A DNA stretch of 64,000 nucleotides from Macrostomum hystrix (GCA_950097015.1 CATNEN010000034.1:4558001-4622000), one strand, 5' to 3'; positions 23,401 to 36,090 are shown, counted from the stretch's first letter. Program-made: numbers and translations. The notes: generated by a model not told the origin, from the letters alone.

Positions 23401-24376
23401 TGTCACTCTGTGAGTGTCTGTGAGTGTCTGTGAGTGTCTGTGAGTGTCTGTGAGTGTCTGTGAGTGTCTGTGAGTGTCTGTGAGTGTCTGTGAGTGTCTG
23501 TGAGTGTCTGTGAGTGTCTGTGAGTGTCTGTGAGTGTGTCTGTCAGTCATAACTGATCATCTGTGAGTGCCTGTCAGTCATAACTGATCATCTGTGAGTG
23601 TATCTGTCAGTCATAACTGATCATCTGTGAGTGTCTGTCAGTCATAACTGATCATCTGTGAGTGTGTCTGTCAGTCATAACTGATCATCTGTGAGTGTCT
23701 GTCAGTCATAACTGATCATCTGTGAGTGTGTCTGTCAGTCATAACTGATCATCTGTGAGTGTGTCTGTCAGTCATAACTGATCATCTGTGAGTGTGTCTG
23801 TCAGTCATAACTGATCATCTGTGAGTGCCTGTCAGTCACAACTGATCATCTGTGAGTGCCTGTCAGTGAGTGCCTGTCAGTCACAACTGATCATCTGTGA
23901 GTGTCTGTCAGTCATAACTGATCATCTGTGAGTGTGTCTGTCAGTCATAACTGATCATCTGTGAGTGCCTGTCAGTCACAACTGATCATCTGTGAGTGCC
24001 TGTCAGTGAGTGCCTGTCAGTCACAACTGATCATCTGTGAGTGCCTGTCAGTCATAACTGATCATCTGTGAGTGTGTCTGTCAGTCATAACTGATCATCT
24101 GTGAGTGTGTCTGTTAGTCACAACTGATCATCTGTGAGTGTGTCTGTCAGTCATAACTGATCATCTGTGAGTGTGTCTGTCAGTCATAACTGATCATCTG
24201 TGAGTGTGTCTGTCAGTCATAACTGATCATCTGTGAGTGTGTCTGTCAGTCATAACTGATCATCTGTGAGTGTGTCTGTCAGTCATAACTGATCATCTGT
24301 GAGTGTGTCTGTCAGTCATAACTGATCATCTGTGAGTGTGTCTGTCAGTCATAACTGATCATCTGTGAGTGTCTGC
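23401..24376. repeat. Compound array: 10-bp units followed by 28-33-bp units
   Basis: The array begins with about 14 copies of TGTGAGTGTC (to about 23540). It then changes to about 26 longer units built from the same 10-mer plus TGTCAGTCATAACTGATCATC. The long unit contains TGATCA and a CAGT/ACTG symmetry. The block with CACAACTG and CAGTGAGTGCC is repeated (about 23830 and 23960). This shows a long unit formed by adding sequence to a short repeat. Confidence 0.95.
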
Positions 24377-26103
24377 GACTGGGAACATTCGGCGGATCTG
24401 CCACCCTGTTCCTCACAACAGCGGCCTAAGGGTTAATGAAATACGACTTACACATGGGCAAATACAGGCCCATGTCTCATTTGTATTCCATTAAATTTTG
24501 CTCCGAATAAAGTCAAACAAATTTATGGCTCATTGCGTAATACACTCAGACACTCGATTTTTTTGCGATAAACTAAGTAAAAAATAAAGTTGCTGAATTT
24601 ATAGAATAGGAGAAATAAAAATACAGAGCAACTGCTATACAACTAGCTATAGCTATCCTGTTCTACATTGTAAGAGAAGTATTATGTTGACAAAAATAAG
24701 GAATTAAAAATAAGAAATTTGATACATAGCTTTTGGTATCAGTATTCCAGAGCAGGAAAACTGCAGCTTGATCATGATCGATGCTGGAGAATGGGACAGA
24801 GGTAGAGAAATAAGATATATATAAATGTATATCTACTGGCAAACAAACCCATTGCCAATGTTTTGAGTGGGGATAAAATAAAAACGATAATGGATCGCAT
24901 GGTCACACGGTCAGTTTAGTCAGCAATAGATAGATAAAAGAGAGACAGAGCACATTGTTGAATAGTTGCACAGGTGACCCACTTAACATTGATATCACAA
25001 TTCATTGGATATCAATAGCCAAAATGTAAATAGTATAGCAAGTAACAAGCTTTGGTATATCCACACAAAAATAATTAGCAATGTAGGATGAAAGAGCTGA
25101 TTATTGGCACTAACATAGCCTCACAGTAGAATGATAGCCGTGATAGGTGTGACCAAAAGAGGTGTTAACAGAAAACAGGCAACCAAAACGCATTTACCCC
25201 GGCATGACACCTTGCTTAATGTTGTAGGATTGCAGAGAGAGATGTACATCACACACACACTATTCAACAATGCCACTGTAGTTTTAAAATGGGACGACAA
25301 GGTAGGGCCGGTGGATTTCTGCATCAGTTTTTTGTTGAACCATAGACTGCCTTGGCTATAGCATGAGGATGCATAATTTAGTACGCCCGGGCAGCCGTAT
25401 TCATTGGAGCACACACACTCACTCTCTCTCTCTGTTCCTCTGTTCACAATCGACACCTATATTTTCTCATGGACGGCCACAAGGTACCACAATAGCCCAA
25501 TCTACAATGTTTAGCCAACCTGTTCAGTTTTATTAAAACTGTCTTTTTAAAACTTTCTTTTTTAAAGATAATAAATGCCTGCGCAATAAAGTTGGGACAA
25601 TGCCTATGTTTCTTAAATACAATACAAACAAGCCCCATGTGGTGCTTTTGACAGCGAAACACTAGGCCTTAGGTAGAATAACTAAACAGAGAGGCAATAG
25701 TACACGCGCGGGTGTAACAGAAAGTGTCAGAATGAGTTTAGAAATGGTAGAAGAACGTAGTGTTAAAGTTAATTCAATTGAGGCCAAGATACAAGGCTAC
25801 AGGGGCATGAGTAGTAAGATTGCATCGATATTTTACCCACCTGCTCATTCAGACATTCTCTCTGTCACCCTCCCCCCCTCTTCCTTTCAGGTGCTGCTGC
25901 AGCAACACACACATTTCCAGGCACTTGATCGTCATCAACGAGAAATTGGTCGTTACAACGAGACAGCCTCTAGGATGCAAAGTTGAAAAAATGACCATGT
26001 TTCATTCGTATAGCCAACTACCGAGGACGACGATTACGTGCACAACATCGCAGAATAATGTTAACGGAATATTGAGTTCATACTTTATTTCAATTTTAAT
26101 TCT
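24377..26103. other. AT-rich unique DNA, no feature seen
   Basis: No exon or mobile element recognised. A short CA/CT tract lies at about 25410-25440. Confidence 0.5.
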
Positions 26104-26721
26104 ATGCTGGTTTGAACTTATATTTACTGCCTGTTTAAATTCAATTACACTGCCAGTTTAAACTTCGATATTGTGCCAGTTTAAACTTCGATATTGTGCC
26201 AGTTTAAACTTCGATATTGTCCCAGTTAAAACTTCGATATTGTGCCAGTTTAAACTTCGATATTGTGCCAGCTAAAACTTCGATATTGTGCCAGTTTAAA
26301 CTTCGATATTGTGCCAGCTAAAACTTCGATATTGTCCCAGTTTAAACTTCGATATTGTGCCAGTTTAAACTTCGATATTGTGCCAGCTAAAACTTCGATA
26401 TTGTGCCAGTTTAAACTTCGATATTGTGCCAGTTTAAACTTCGATATTGTGCCAGCTAAAACTTCGATATTGTGCCAGTTTAAACTTCGATATTGTGCCA
26501 ATTTAAACTTCGATATTGTGCCAGCTAAAACTTTGATATTGTGCCAGTTTAAACTTCGATAATGTGCCAGTTTAAACTTCGATATTGTGCCAGTTTAAAC
26601 TTCGATATTGTGCCAGTTTAAACTTCGATATTGTGCCTGTTTAAACTTCGATATTGTGCCAGTTTAAACTTCGATATTGTGCCAGTCTAAACCCCGATAT
26701 TGTGCCACTTAAAACCCCGAT
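26104..26721. repeat. 23-bp minisatellite (GTGCCAGTTTAAACTTCGATATT)
   Basis: About 26 units; the core is CCAGTTTAAACTTCGATA. GCTAAAAC alternates with GTTTAAAC in the left half. Degenerate units at both ends (CTGCCTGTTTAAATTC on the left, CTTAAAACCCCGATG on the right) show old edges and a homogenised centre. Confidence 0.96.
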
Positions 26722-28007
26722 GTGAACCGTCAGCTCAGGTATATTACATTTTTAAACAAATACGGCATTAAATAATGATTTAACCTGAAGTAGATACCCT
26801 ATAAAAATAATTTGGGATTATTTGAGATATTAATTGCACGAGTTAGTTGAGCATATTGACAGCTCAGTAAAATAACTGTGCCCTGATAATAATATAATCC
26901 AAAGCCCAATGTAAAAGGAAATCACATGCTGTAAGTCTGACGTGATTTAATCTGACATGCCAGTCAAAAAATAAAATGAATGCACGCATTGAAACTTGGC
27001 TAAACCTGGCTAATGCTTCTAAACTTTCAACTCCGCGGGATTAAAGGAGGCTAAAACTAAAAGTTGTTTATAGAATTTCTTACTAAAATATCATCAACTA
27101 CACTAATAGGTCGAACTGGTCTTCCTAAAAGTACACTCAGGGAATACCTACTAGGAAGTATGTACCATAGACAAAAGAAGTTCTGCGACTGTTCTGTTCT
27201 GTTCTGCGACTACGTTATGGGCATTTTTCCCTGTCGGATTAATTCCACTGTATGTGTGCTCAGAAACAAAAAATTACAGGCGCGTGTTTAAAGCGTGTTT
27301 CAAAGGTTGGATGTAAAAGTATTTTTTATTGACTATCTACCTTTATCGCTACTTGAGCAGCGACATCCAAAAACCCAAACCATTTGGGATAGTCTAGGTG
27401 GAGTAGACGACGGGGCGGACGAGACTGGGAGACGGCAGGGAGAGAGGAATGTGTCCTGTAGTCATTCCCTCCACCCTATTGTACACGCATAGCAGCTAAG
27501 CAATAAATAATGAATGGTCCACTAGCCAATGCCCACATTGAAGACTATGCTAAACTGTATCTGGGCATAGCAGCACCGCACTTACAAGCTCTCCACCTTC
27601 TGTCTATCCAGTTACATTGTCATATCGACATCCACTCAGTGCGACTGGAGCAGCAGCAGCAGCAAAAAACACGTGGCTTACGCATTTTCAGATTTTTTTA
27701 CTTTTATACAATTGTCGATTTAATTTTAAATGGATAGAAAATTATAGAAATAGCTCAGAATTGTTTGAAATGAGCGGTGATCCAATGACGATTGTCTTTG
27801 ATAATCGATAAACATTGACTCTGATGCACAACCAAAATGTATAAATTACGAGAGATATTAAAACGAACTTAATAATAATTATTTACACCTGCCCCTATTG
27901 GCCCAGTTGTGCAGCCGACAGCACAGCCGCAGCTATTTCGCAGCGCATCTGAAGGCTGCGTACGGCTGTTCAGTCCATGGACTGGGGGGGGGATGCCACA
28001 CCCACCC
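26722..28007. other. AT-rich unique DNA
   Basis: No gene supported. A short CAG run is at about 27649-27664. Confidence 0.5.
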
Positions 28008-28172
28008 AAAATTAAGCCCAGCTAATGCTGGTTCTAATTCAGCAGCTGGGTGAACTGAAGCAATGGATAATCAAGTGCCTTATTAAGGGACACAAATTTC
28101 CAGTGGAGACAGGAATCAAACCCCCGACCTTCAATTTGTGAGTCGGGCGCTCTAACCACTAGGATACCAATA
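28008..28172 (-). mobile_element. tRNA-derived SINE of a second family
   Basis: On the minus strand the head reads GTATCCTAGTGGTTAGAGCG (A box) and GGGGGTTTGATTCCTGTC (B box). It is followed by a segment whose plus strand is AAGTGCCTTATTAAGGGACA, and by GCAGCTGGGTGAACTGAAGC. This order is typical of a SINE class common in marine invertebrates. The element lies about 100 bp downstream of the distal exon donor in gene direction. It may extend left to about 27890. Confidence 0.7.
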
Positions 28173-28275
28173 ATTAAACTTGACCCTCAAGTCATTTTCA
28201 AATGTTTTGGCCAGAAGCATCAAATAAAAAGTGTTTCAAAAAATAAATAGTTTAACAAATGAAAAGTCTGCTTAC

Positions 28276-28330
28276 CGGCAGTGGCGCCGCCGCCGCACAG
28301 CAGCAGCATCAACAGCACCATCGGTGGCAT
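28276..28330 (-). CDS. Candidate alternative first coding exon: short signal peptide (distal)
   Basis: An ATG at 28330-28328 opens 18 codons (MPPMVLLMLLLCGGGATA) plus one base. A good donor G|GTAAGC follows (GT at 28275-28274). The peptide is a compact signal sequence with a small-residue cleavage zone (GGGATA). The exon leaves in phase 1. Joined to the Ig1 exon it would give Glu and place Ig1 directly after the signal peptide, the usual layout of LAR-type receptors. The open frame extends upstream to a Met at 28417 after an in-frame TGA, so a longer N-terminus is possible; a 5' UTR splice site near CACACAG is also possible. It may be an alternative promoter of the same gene, or it may belong to a nested secreted-protein gene. 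Confidence 0.5.
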
Positions 28331-29261
28331 TGCAAACTTGACAGTGACAGACAAAATGGCTGGGTTGCGGCCCATAACTAGCTGGCTTGGCATACCTGTG
28401 TGTTGCGGTGCGATCATTCGGTGGTGTCAGCTTGTTGAAGAACTCTCACACTACCTACCTACTCTTGGACCTAGTTAGAGTCATCTCAATCCGGACCGCA
28501 CTCAAACAGATCAACCAGACAGAAATACAGTCAGACAGGCAGCCAGACAGACAGACACACAGACAGACAATCGTTAATAAATACTTGTTTTTTAATAGTT
28601 GAAAAAAGGATTCAATAAGACTGCCGAAGAAGAAATTATGAATGTAGAAAGCGGCTCAGACGCCTGCTCAAAAGATCTCTAAACTGGTGGACTCAGCTTC
28701 AGAAACTTTCTGCCTACGCATTAAGCCCACAAGACGGGGCTCCACAGCTTGTCCGGTATAAATTCTCCAACAGCCAATCAGCGCAGACTAACTCGGATTA
28801 AGTCCCACTCTGGCAGAGCCAAGCCCCATTGGTCCGTGCAGCCAAATACGAAATTCCAAGTAAATACTAAACACCTGCCCTCCACTAAGGAGGCCAATTT
28901 CTTCAAAGCTCAAAGTTGGCAGCAAACTTGACCTGTCCATCAACACCCAAGTGTTCTTACATGCGTCAATAAAGGCCGGTCTGAACTTAAGCATCGGCAA
29001 CTGAATCTGTCAAACTCGCTTCATCCAGCTGTCACTCTCCATCTCACTAGCTCAGTCACATGAGTACCGTATGTCTTGGCATGGAGTAACAGACCAGCTC
29101 ACATGCACATACTGTAGCACAAATAAAGGAGTTGAGAATACTTAAAGATTGACATTGCTGAAGCACCATACTTGGAGAACTGATCAGATAATAAAACAAT
29201 AGAAATTACCTGAATCTAAGGTGTTTAAACAGATAAACTACCGTTTTTAGGACTTGGGTAG
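28331..29261. other. Possible 5' flank of the distal first exon
   Basis: On the minus strand this lies upstream of the ATG at 28330. An inverted CCAAT motif (GATTGGCT on the minus strand) lies near 28775. An ACAG/CAGA simple tract lies at about 28528-28568. No start site can be fixed. Confidence 0.35.
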
Positions 29262-29873
29262 CTGCAATTCACGATTTGGATAGTACTTCGGGTTTTAGTT
29301 CAAGGGTTGGGGTAGTAGTTCAGGGGTTGGGATAGTAGTTCAGGGGTTTGGGGTAGTAGTTCAGGGGTTGGGATAGTAGTTCAGGGGTTGGGATAGTAGT
29401 TCAGGGTTTTGGATAGTAGTTCAGGGGTTGGGATAGTAGTTCAGGGGTTGGTGTAATAGTTCAGGGGTTGAGGTAATAGTTCAGTGTTGAGGTAGTAGTT
29501 CAGGGGTTGGGGTAGTAATTCAGGGTTTGAAATAATAGTTCAGGGGTTGGGATAGTAGTTCAGGGTTCGGGATAGTAGTTCAGGGATTGGGATAGTAGTT
29601 CAGGGGTTGGGATAGTAGTTCAGGGTTTGGGATAGTAGTTCAGGGGTTGGTGTAATAGTTCAGGGTTCGGGATAGTAGTTCAGGGGTTGGGGTATTAATT
29701 CAGGGTTTGGAATAATAGTTCAGGGGTTGGGATAGTAGTTCAGGGGTTGGGATAGCAGTTCAGAGGTTGGGATAGCAGTTCAGAGGTTGGGATAGTAGTT
29801 CAGGGTTTGGGATAGTAGTTCAGGGGTTGGGATAGCAGTTCATGGGTTGGGATAGCAGTTCAGGGTTCGGGAT
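29262..29873. repeat. 20-bp G-rich minisatellite (GGGTTGGGATAGTAGTTCAG)
   Basis: About 30 units with TAGCAG, TAATAG and GGTGTAAT variants. G runs are on the plus strand. Confidence 0.96.
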
Positions 29874-30724
29874 ACTTACTTAAACTAAAAATTACTAACA
29901 TAACTTCTATCATACCACATAAAGAGTTTGCAAGGCTTAGAGCTTGTTCACAGTCCAAACACGCGAGCCCCAATTCCTGAAACTTGTGCACAAATTGGCG
30001 TCTAACTAGCAGCAGCAGCAGCAGCAGCAGCCAGCAGTCTGGATACTCGTTAGTGTGCTAAGATCAATTCTAGGCTAAGGGTGCGGAGCGTGGCGGGGCA
30101 GAACAGAAATCAAATCTGCCAGTACTGGAGAAGACACCGCTAGTGTGAGAAGCGCGAACTTGAGACCAGCTCAAAAAGTGTCGCCTAATCTCTTTCACAT
30201 TCTCTCCCGTGAGATAGTCGGCCAATATCAAGGCTGACTGGGAGTCTTGGGAGTCTGCCACGAGGCGTGGGGCATTGGGGGGGGGGGTAGGGGATAAATT
30301 CATTTTCCCCGCATTAATCCGCAGTCTCCAATTGCAGGTCTCGTCCGAGCAAGATCCCCAGTAGCTGCCCGGATCCCCGTAGACAAGCCTTTCGGAAATA
30401 TTGCAAACAATTCCACAGAGAGAGAATTATCTAAATCTCAAAGGACTCGATAAAGGTACTAAAACTGTACCTCTGGGCGTCATCGGCGCAAAGCTATTAG
30501 TGCGACAAGCAATAAGCTCAATCGTGTTGACAGAATGGCGAGGATAAATGAGGATAGAAAGTGTCAAACGTTCACATATCATCAGTGTTCTACTGCCGTG
30601 AAAGCTCTCTCGACTACTGTTAAATTAGCCAGTGGGGCAGGCTAGTTAACAGTGGGAAGTGCTTAAACAAGCCTGAATATATCGACACTCACTAGCCCAA
30701 TACCAGAGGCTAAAAACATTACAT
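29874..30724. other. Unique DNA with a CAG microsatellite
   Basis: An (AGC)7-8 run lies at about 30008-30030. No gene seen. Confidence 0.5.
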
Positions 30725-31527
30725 GAGCTGAATCAAACTGTCAGCTGAATCAAACTGTCAGCTGAATCAAACTGTCAGCTGAATCAAACTGTCAACTGAA
30801 TCAAACTGTCAGCTATATCAAACTGTCAGCTGAATCAAACTGTCAGCTGAATCAAACTGTCAGCTGAATCAAACTGTCAGCTGAATCTAAATGTCAGCTG
30901 AATCAAACTGTCAGCTGAATCAAACTGTCAACTGAATCAAACTGTCAGCTATATCAAACTGTCAGCTGAATCAAACTGTCAGCTGAATCAAACTGTCAGC
31001 TGAATCAAACTGTCAACTGAATCAAACTGTCAACTGAATCAAACTGTCAGCTGAATCAAACTGTCAGCTGAATCAAACTGTCAGCTGAATCAAACTGTCA
31101 GCTGAATCAAACTGTCAGCTGAATCAAACTGTCAGCTGAATCAAACTGTCAGCTGAATCAAACTGTCAGCTGAATCAAACTGTCAGCTGAATCAAACTGT
31201 CAGCTGAATCAAACTGGCAGCTGAATCAAACTGTCAGCTGAATCTAAATGTCAGCTGAATCAAACTGTCAGCTGAATCAAACTGTCAGCTGAATCAAACT
31301 GTCAGCTGAATCAAACTGTCAGCTGAATCAAACTGTCAACTGAATCAAACTGTCAACTGAATCAAACTGTCAACTGAATCAAACTGTCAGCTGAATCAAA
31401 CTGTCAGCTGAATCAAACTGTCAACTGAATCAAACTGTCAACTGAATCAAACTGTCAGCTGAATCAAACTGTCAGCTGAATCAAACTGTCAGCTGAATCA
31501 AACTGTCAACTGAATCTAAATGTCTGT
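30725..31527. repeat. 17-bp minisatellite (AGCTGAATCAAACTGTC)
   Basis: About 47 units. Variants AACTG, CTATATC and AATCTAAATG recur in the same order (about 30790-30900 and 30920-31000), a sign of block duplication. Confidence 0.97.
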
Positions 31528-32028
31528 TGAACTTAAAAATTTAGAGGGGTGAAAAAAACAAAATGATTCAGCTAAAAATGTCAAAATTAAAATTCGAATT
31601 TCTAATCGATAAATTTCCTGAATGGCGAAAGCCACAGCGCAGACATGCCTGAGTGTGATAAGAGCCATTTTATGGCCAGCTGAATTGCAGAGAATGTACA
31701 GTGAAGGCCTATCGATTGAATCCAACTGTTAATAAGCAGCAGGATGCACCACAGTGAACCTCTAAGATGTGTGTCGCCTCAACTCCAGAGACAACAGACT
31801 CAACGAAATCGAAATTATGCATTCAACGAATGTATGTAGACCCAAGGCTTTGTTGCTCATAAAATAGTTTCATGTTTTAGCTAGACAGACGGACTTTGAC
31901 TTAATAATCAAAGCGATTGTCGTGTTTAATAATTTACTGTCACCTACTAGGACAGGTGTAACCGAAAGCTAGCGACTACTTCAAGTAGTTTATTAATATA
32001 CTTATAACCCAACGTAAATGAGCAAAGA
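31528..32028. other. Unique DNA, no feature seen
   Basis: Nothing recognised. Confidence 0.5.
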
Positions 32029-32231
32029 AGAGTGGCGGAGCTGTTAACGCGTTTGCCTCTCGCACAAAGGTCCCTGAGCTCGATTCCGCGGCGAGGCCAC
32101 ATTCATTTGGGGCGCAGCCGCCGAGAGAAGGCTTGGTACTTATCATGCAAGTTACGCACTTGAGGGCCAACCTCCAAGGCACAATGAGAGTGTACACTGC
32201 CTGACGATGAGAAAGTCAGGGCAGATGTACA

Positions 32232-32266
<35 letters not shown>

Positions 32267-32396
32267 CTACGCCCGATGTCTGTGAGCGTGTGTGCTCATG
32301 AGTCAGCGAAAGGGCAGAATTGCCTCCTCACTGGCTGCGGGTCTAGTGTCACCAAATGATGTGCCATTGCCCGCAGCCCTCCTGTAATTATTATTA
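32029..32396 (+). mobile_element. SINE family 1, near full-length with TG expansion
   Basis: TRNA-like head AGTGGCGGAGCTGTTAACGC and B box GAGCTCGATTCCGCGG are followed by the shared body and the tail GCCCGCAGCCCTCCTGTAAT with ATT units. A (TG)n expansion at about 32235-32264 sits at the point where other copies have CCTGTGTGAGCG. Confidence 0.88.
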
Positions 32397-32892
32397 AAAT
32401 ACTATTAGTAATATACTTCCTATTCTACTTAGAAACAGTAAGTAGCATGTTGCGCCTAAACCGATAGAAATAGTTAATCTGCAACAAAATGATACAGGGA
32501 GTCTTCAAATTTCCTCATTTTAATTGCCAAACAGACTGAAAAATATGGCAACAACTGCATTCCAGTCCAGATTCGCGTGTATTCGAACAAAGAATGCAGC
32601 GCCAATGCATTGGAATACCTGATCTCCCAACCGATGGCTTTATGTGGGAACACTGTTAGAGCAAAACTCTTGTCCCAATAATATAAACACGATGCTTTGA
32701 CTAAGCAGTATTCTACAAGCTAACTTAATTTCCACCTTTTAAACTGATGATATCCAGCTTGAAGGATTTCTGAAAGCATAGCACAAGCAAGTAATGTATG
32801 CTTTACACTCGTTACCTAGCCTACACCTAGAACTTTCCTTTCACCTTCGTGGATTGAGTCTACTCAACATGACTCTAAAGTCTACGAACTCC
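32397..32892. other. Unique DNA, no feature seen
   Basis: Nothing recognised. Confidence 0.5.
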
Positions 32893-34225
32893 TATTGTCT
32901 GTCTGAGAAACTGTCCTTCTGCTACCTGTCTGCCTGTCTGTTTGAGAAACTGTCCTTCTGCTACCTGTCAGTCTGTCTGTTTGAGAAACTGTCCTTCTGC
33001 TACCTGTCTGTCTGTCTGTCTGAGAAACTGTCCTTCTGCTACCTGTCTGCCTGTCTGTTTGAGAAACTATCCTTCTGCTACCTGTCTGTCTGTCTGTCTG
33101 AGAAACTGTCCTTCTGCTACCTGTCTGTCTGTCTGTCTGAGAAACTGTCCTTCTGCTACCTGTCTGCCTGTCTGTTTGAGAAACTGTCCTTCTGCTACCT
33201 GTCTGCCTGTCTGTTTGAGAAACTGTCCTTCTGCTACCTGTCTGCCTGTCTGTTTGAGAAACTGTCCTTCTGCTACCTGTCTGTCTGTCTGTCTGAGAAA
33301 CTGTCCTGCTACCTGTCTGTCTGTCTGTCTGAGAAACTGTCCTGCTACCTGTCTGTCTGTCTGTCTGAGAAACTGTCCTTCTGCTACCTGTCTGCCTGTC
33401 TGTTTGAGAAACTGTCCTTCTGCTACCTGTCTGTCTGTCTGTCTGAGAAACTGTCCTTCTGCTACCTGTCTGTCTGTCTGTCTGAGAAACTGTCCTTCTG
33501 CTACCTGTCTGTCTGTCTGTCTGAGAAACTGTCCTTCTGCTACCTGTCTGCCTGTCTGTTTGAGAAACTATCCTTCTGCTACCTGTCTGTCTGTCTGTCT
33601 GAGAAACTGTCCTTCTGCTACCTGTCTGCCTGTCTGTTTGAGAAACTGTCCTTCTGCTACCTGTCTGCCTGTCTGTTTGAGAAACTGTCCTTCTGCTACC
33701 TGTCTGTCTGTCTGTCTGAGAAACTGTCCTTCTGCTACCTGTCTGTCTGTCTGTCTGAGAAACTGTCCTTCTGCTACCTGTCTGTCTGTCTGTTTGAGAA
33801 ACTGTCCTTCTGCTACCTGTCTGTCTGTCTGTTTGAGAAACTGTCCTTCTGCTACCTGTCTGTCTGTCTGTTTGAGAAACTGTCCTTCTGCTACCTGTCT
33901 GTCTGTCTGTCTGTCTGAGAAACTGTCCTTCTGCTACCTGTCTGTCTGTCTGTTTGAGAAACTGTCCTTCTGCTACCTGTCTGTCTGTCTGTTTGAGAAA
34001 CTATCCTTCTGCTACCTGTCTGTCTGTCTGTCTGAGAAACTGTCCTTCTGCTACCTGTCTGTCTGTCTGTTTGAGAAACTGTCCTTCTGCTACCTGTCTG
34101 TCTGTCTGTCTGAGAAACTGTCCTTCTGCTACCTGTCTGTCTGTCTGTTTGAGAAACTGTCCTTCTGCTACCTGTCTGCCTGTCTGTTTGAAAAACTGTC
34201 CTTCTGCTACCTGTCTCACTAAGAA
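32893..34225. repeat. 39-bp minisatellite, about 34 units
   Basis: Each unit has GAGAAACTGTCCTTCTGCTA followed by CCTGTCTG and a CTGT run ending in TTT or CTG. Two units lack three bases (GTCCTGCTACC). Because 39 is a multiple of three, two plus-strand frames stay open for 374 and 426 codons (repeats such as CLFEKLSFCYLSV). These are judged non-coding. The unit arrangement repeats in blocks, for example around 33050-33250 and 33560-33700. Confidence 0.97.
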
Positions 34226-35439
34226 ACTGTGCTTCTGTCAGTCGGTCTGTCTTTTTGCAACTGTCTATTGATCTGTCTGTTGGTGAAAGTCTTCTGTCTC
34301 CGTATGATTAACTGGTTCGTCTCTGCCCAGTACCTGCTAGGGTGTATATGAGTACGGAGATTTCTTGATCAATTGACCTTCCCTCCCTAATGTTTATGCC
34401 CGAGTTCTTTCTAGTTTCGGTTCATTGTCACCCCCCGGATTGACTTTGTCAGTCAGCCCCGCCTTGATAGCTCGCTCTTTACTCTTTTGATCTGTCAAAT
34501 CGAATGTTCGATCGACCAGTTATCTCCAGTCGCATGAATATAAATCTGCTTCTAATTGCAGCTCTTGATTGTCAGGGCACAATGGTCCAGTCCTTTGGTG
34601 CTAATTGTCTTCTTTAACAGTCAATCGTGGGGGGGTTTCATAGGATAATGAGCCTCACTAATCAAAAGCATAAGAGATGCGCAATGACAAATGCTTTGAA
34701 GACCCCGACCCTACTGACTTCACCTGACCAGGTGTTATAGTAGTGCCCACTACTGCAATACAGTAGTAGTTATATAAATATAATACGAGAACGGGTCATA
34801 TCAGCCAGGTAGTACTATAGAGCTAATGCATACTGGGCTCTTTGACACAGGTGAAAATCGATTAACTGAAAAGACACAGAGAGAGAGAGAGAGCAGAAAA
34901 AAGAAACGAAAAAAACAATTTTCTGTTAGCGGGGATTCGATCCAAGCCCAGGGCCGTATGATTTGAGTGCCCCTCCCACACAGCTCAACAGAACTAACAT
35001 AGAGGGGCCTACTAGTCCAGTCGTGTCAATCTGGATGTTTCAGCGAATCTAGGAGGACAAGTCAGCCGGGTAAAATCTTCTAAACCAAGCTAATAATCTT
35101 TCCCTGATCTTTCTGTGTCGGCTGTCACTCGAATTGCTAATAATTGCTGCTGCTGCTTCCGTTGTCGGGCGGGTTAATTGAGTTGTTGCGCAATCCTAAA
35201 CCAGGTGTTGGAACCGGGATTTTTTCAAGGGGAAAGTTGTAGAAGAAAGAACTAGACACCAAACTGAGTGACAGCTGGAGGCGCCGAATCTGAACAAGAC
35301 GAGATGAAAAAGAGACGTTTGTCACTTAGAATAGTCTGCGTCCGGAAAATTGATAAGAGAAATATAAATGACAGTTTCTTGGGCAAAAACTGACACGGGG
35401 AGACAAATACGAGCTAATACCCTAGAGTTGGTGGTAGAA
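34226..35439. other. Unique DNA with a tRNA-like relic
   Basis: At about 34918-34990 the minus strand shows an A-box-like and a B-box-like stretch (TTGGATCGAATCCCCGC), possibly a SINE head. A GA tract lies at about 34877-34893. No gene supported. Confidence 0.4.
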
Positions 35440-36090
35440 ATAGAGAAATTGAGAAATTGAGATCGGGGTAGAAAATAGGGGGTAGAGAAAAAGAGAGAAG
35501 GAATAGGAAGGGGAGACAAAGTGAGAGCAAGGGGAGGAAGGGGAGAGAACGGGAGAGAACGTTAGGAAGGGGAGGAAGGGAAGAGAAGGGGAGAAAGGGA
35601 GAGAAGGAGACAAAGGTTAAAACAAGGTGAGAGAAGCTGAGAGAAAGGTAGAGAAGGGGATGATGGGGAGGAAGGCGAGAAAGGGGGAGAGAAAGTGAGA
35701 TGAAGGGAAGAAACGGACGAGAATGGGAGGATGGTGAGAGAAGGTGAGGAAGGGGAGCAAAGAGAGGAAGGCGAGAAAGTGGGAGGAAGGGGAGTGAAGG
35801 TGAGAAAAGTGAGACAAGGTGAGAGAAGGTGAGATAAGGGGAGAGAAAGTGGGAGGAAGGGTAGGGAAGGGGTGGGAGGTTAAGTGCAAAGGAAGGGGAG
35901 AAAGGGGAGAGAAGGTGAGGAAGGGGAGCAAAGAGAGGAAGGCGAGAAAGTGGGAGGAAGGGGAGTGAAGGTGAGAAAAGTGAGACAAGGTGAGAGAAGG
36001 TGAGATAAGGGGAGAGAAAGTGGGAGGAAGGGTAGGGAAGGGGTGGGAGGTTAAGTGCAAAGGAAGGGGAGAAAGGGGAGAGAAGGAGAA
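35440..36090. repeat. 650-bp polypurine tract with an internal 171-bp tandem duplication
   Basis: The plus strand is almost only G and A, with imperfect GGGGAGAGAAGGTGAG-type units. A 171-bp block (35737-35907) is repeated directly (35908-36078) with the same marker TTAAGTGCAAAGG. Long minus-strand Pro/Ser/Leu open frames are artefacts of composition. Confidence 0.93.

Noticed and set aside
32893..34225. Plus-strand open frames of 374 and 426 codons (Cys/Leu/Ser-rich repeats)
   Set aside because: They are created by the stop-free 39-bp repeat. Two frames are equally open, the frame is lost at units with different length, and there is no non-repeat domain.
34918..34990. tRNA-like stretch on the minus strand
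   Set aside because: Only A- and B-box resemblance is visible, without a shared SINE body, so it was noted inside the surrounding region and not given its own entry.
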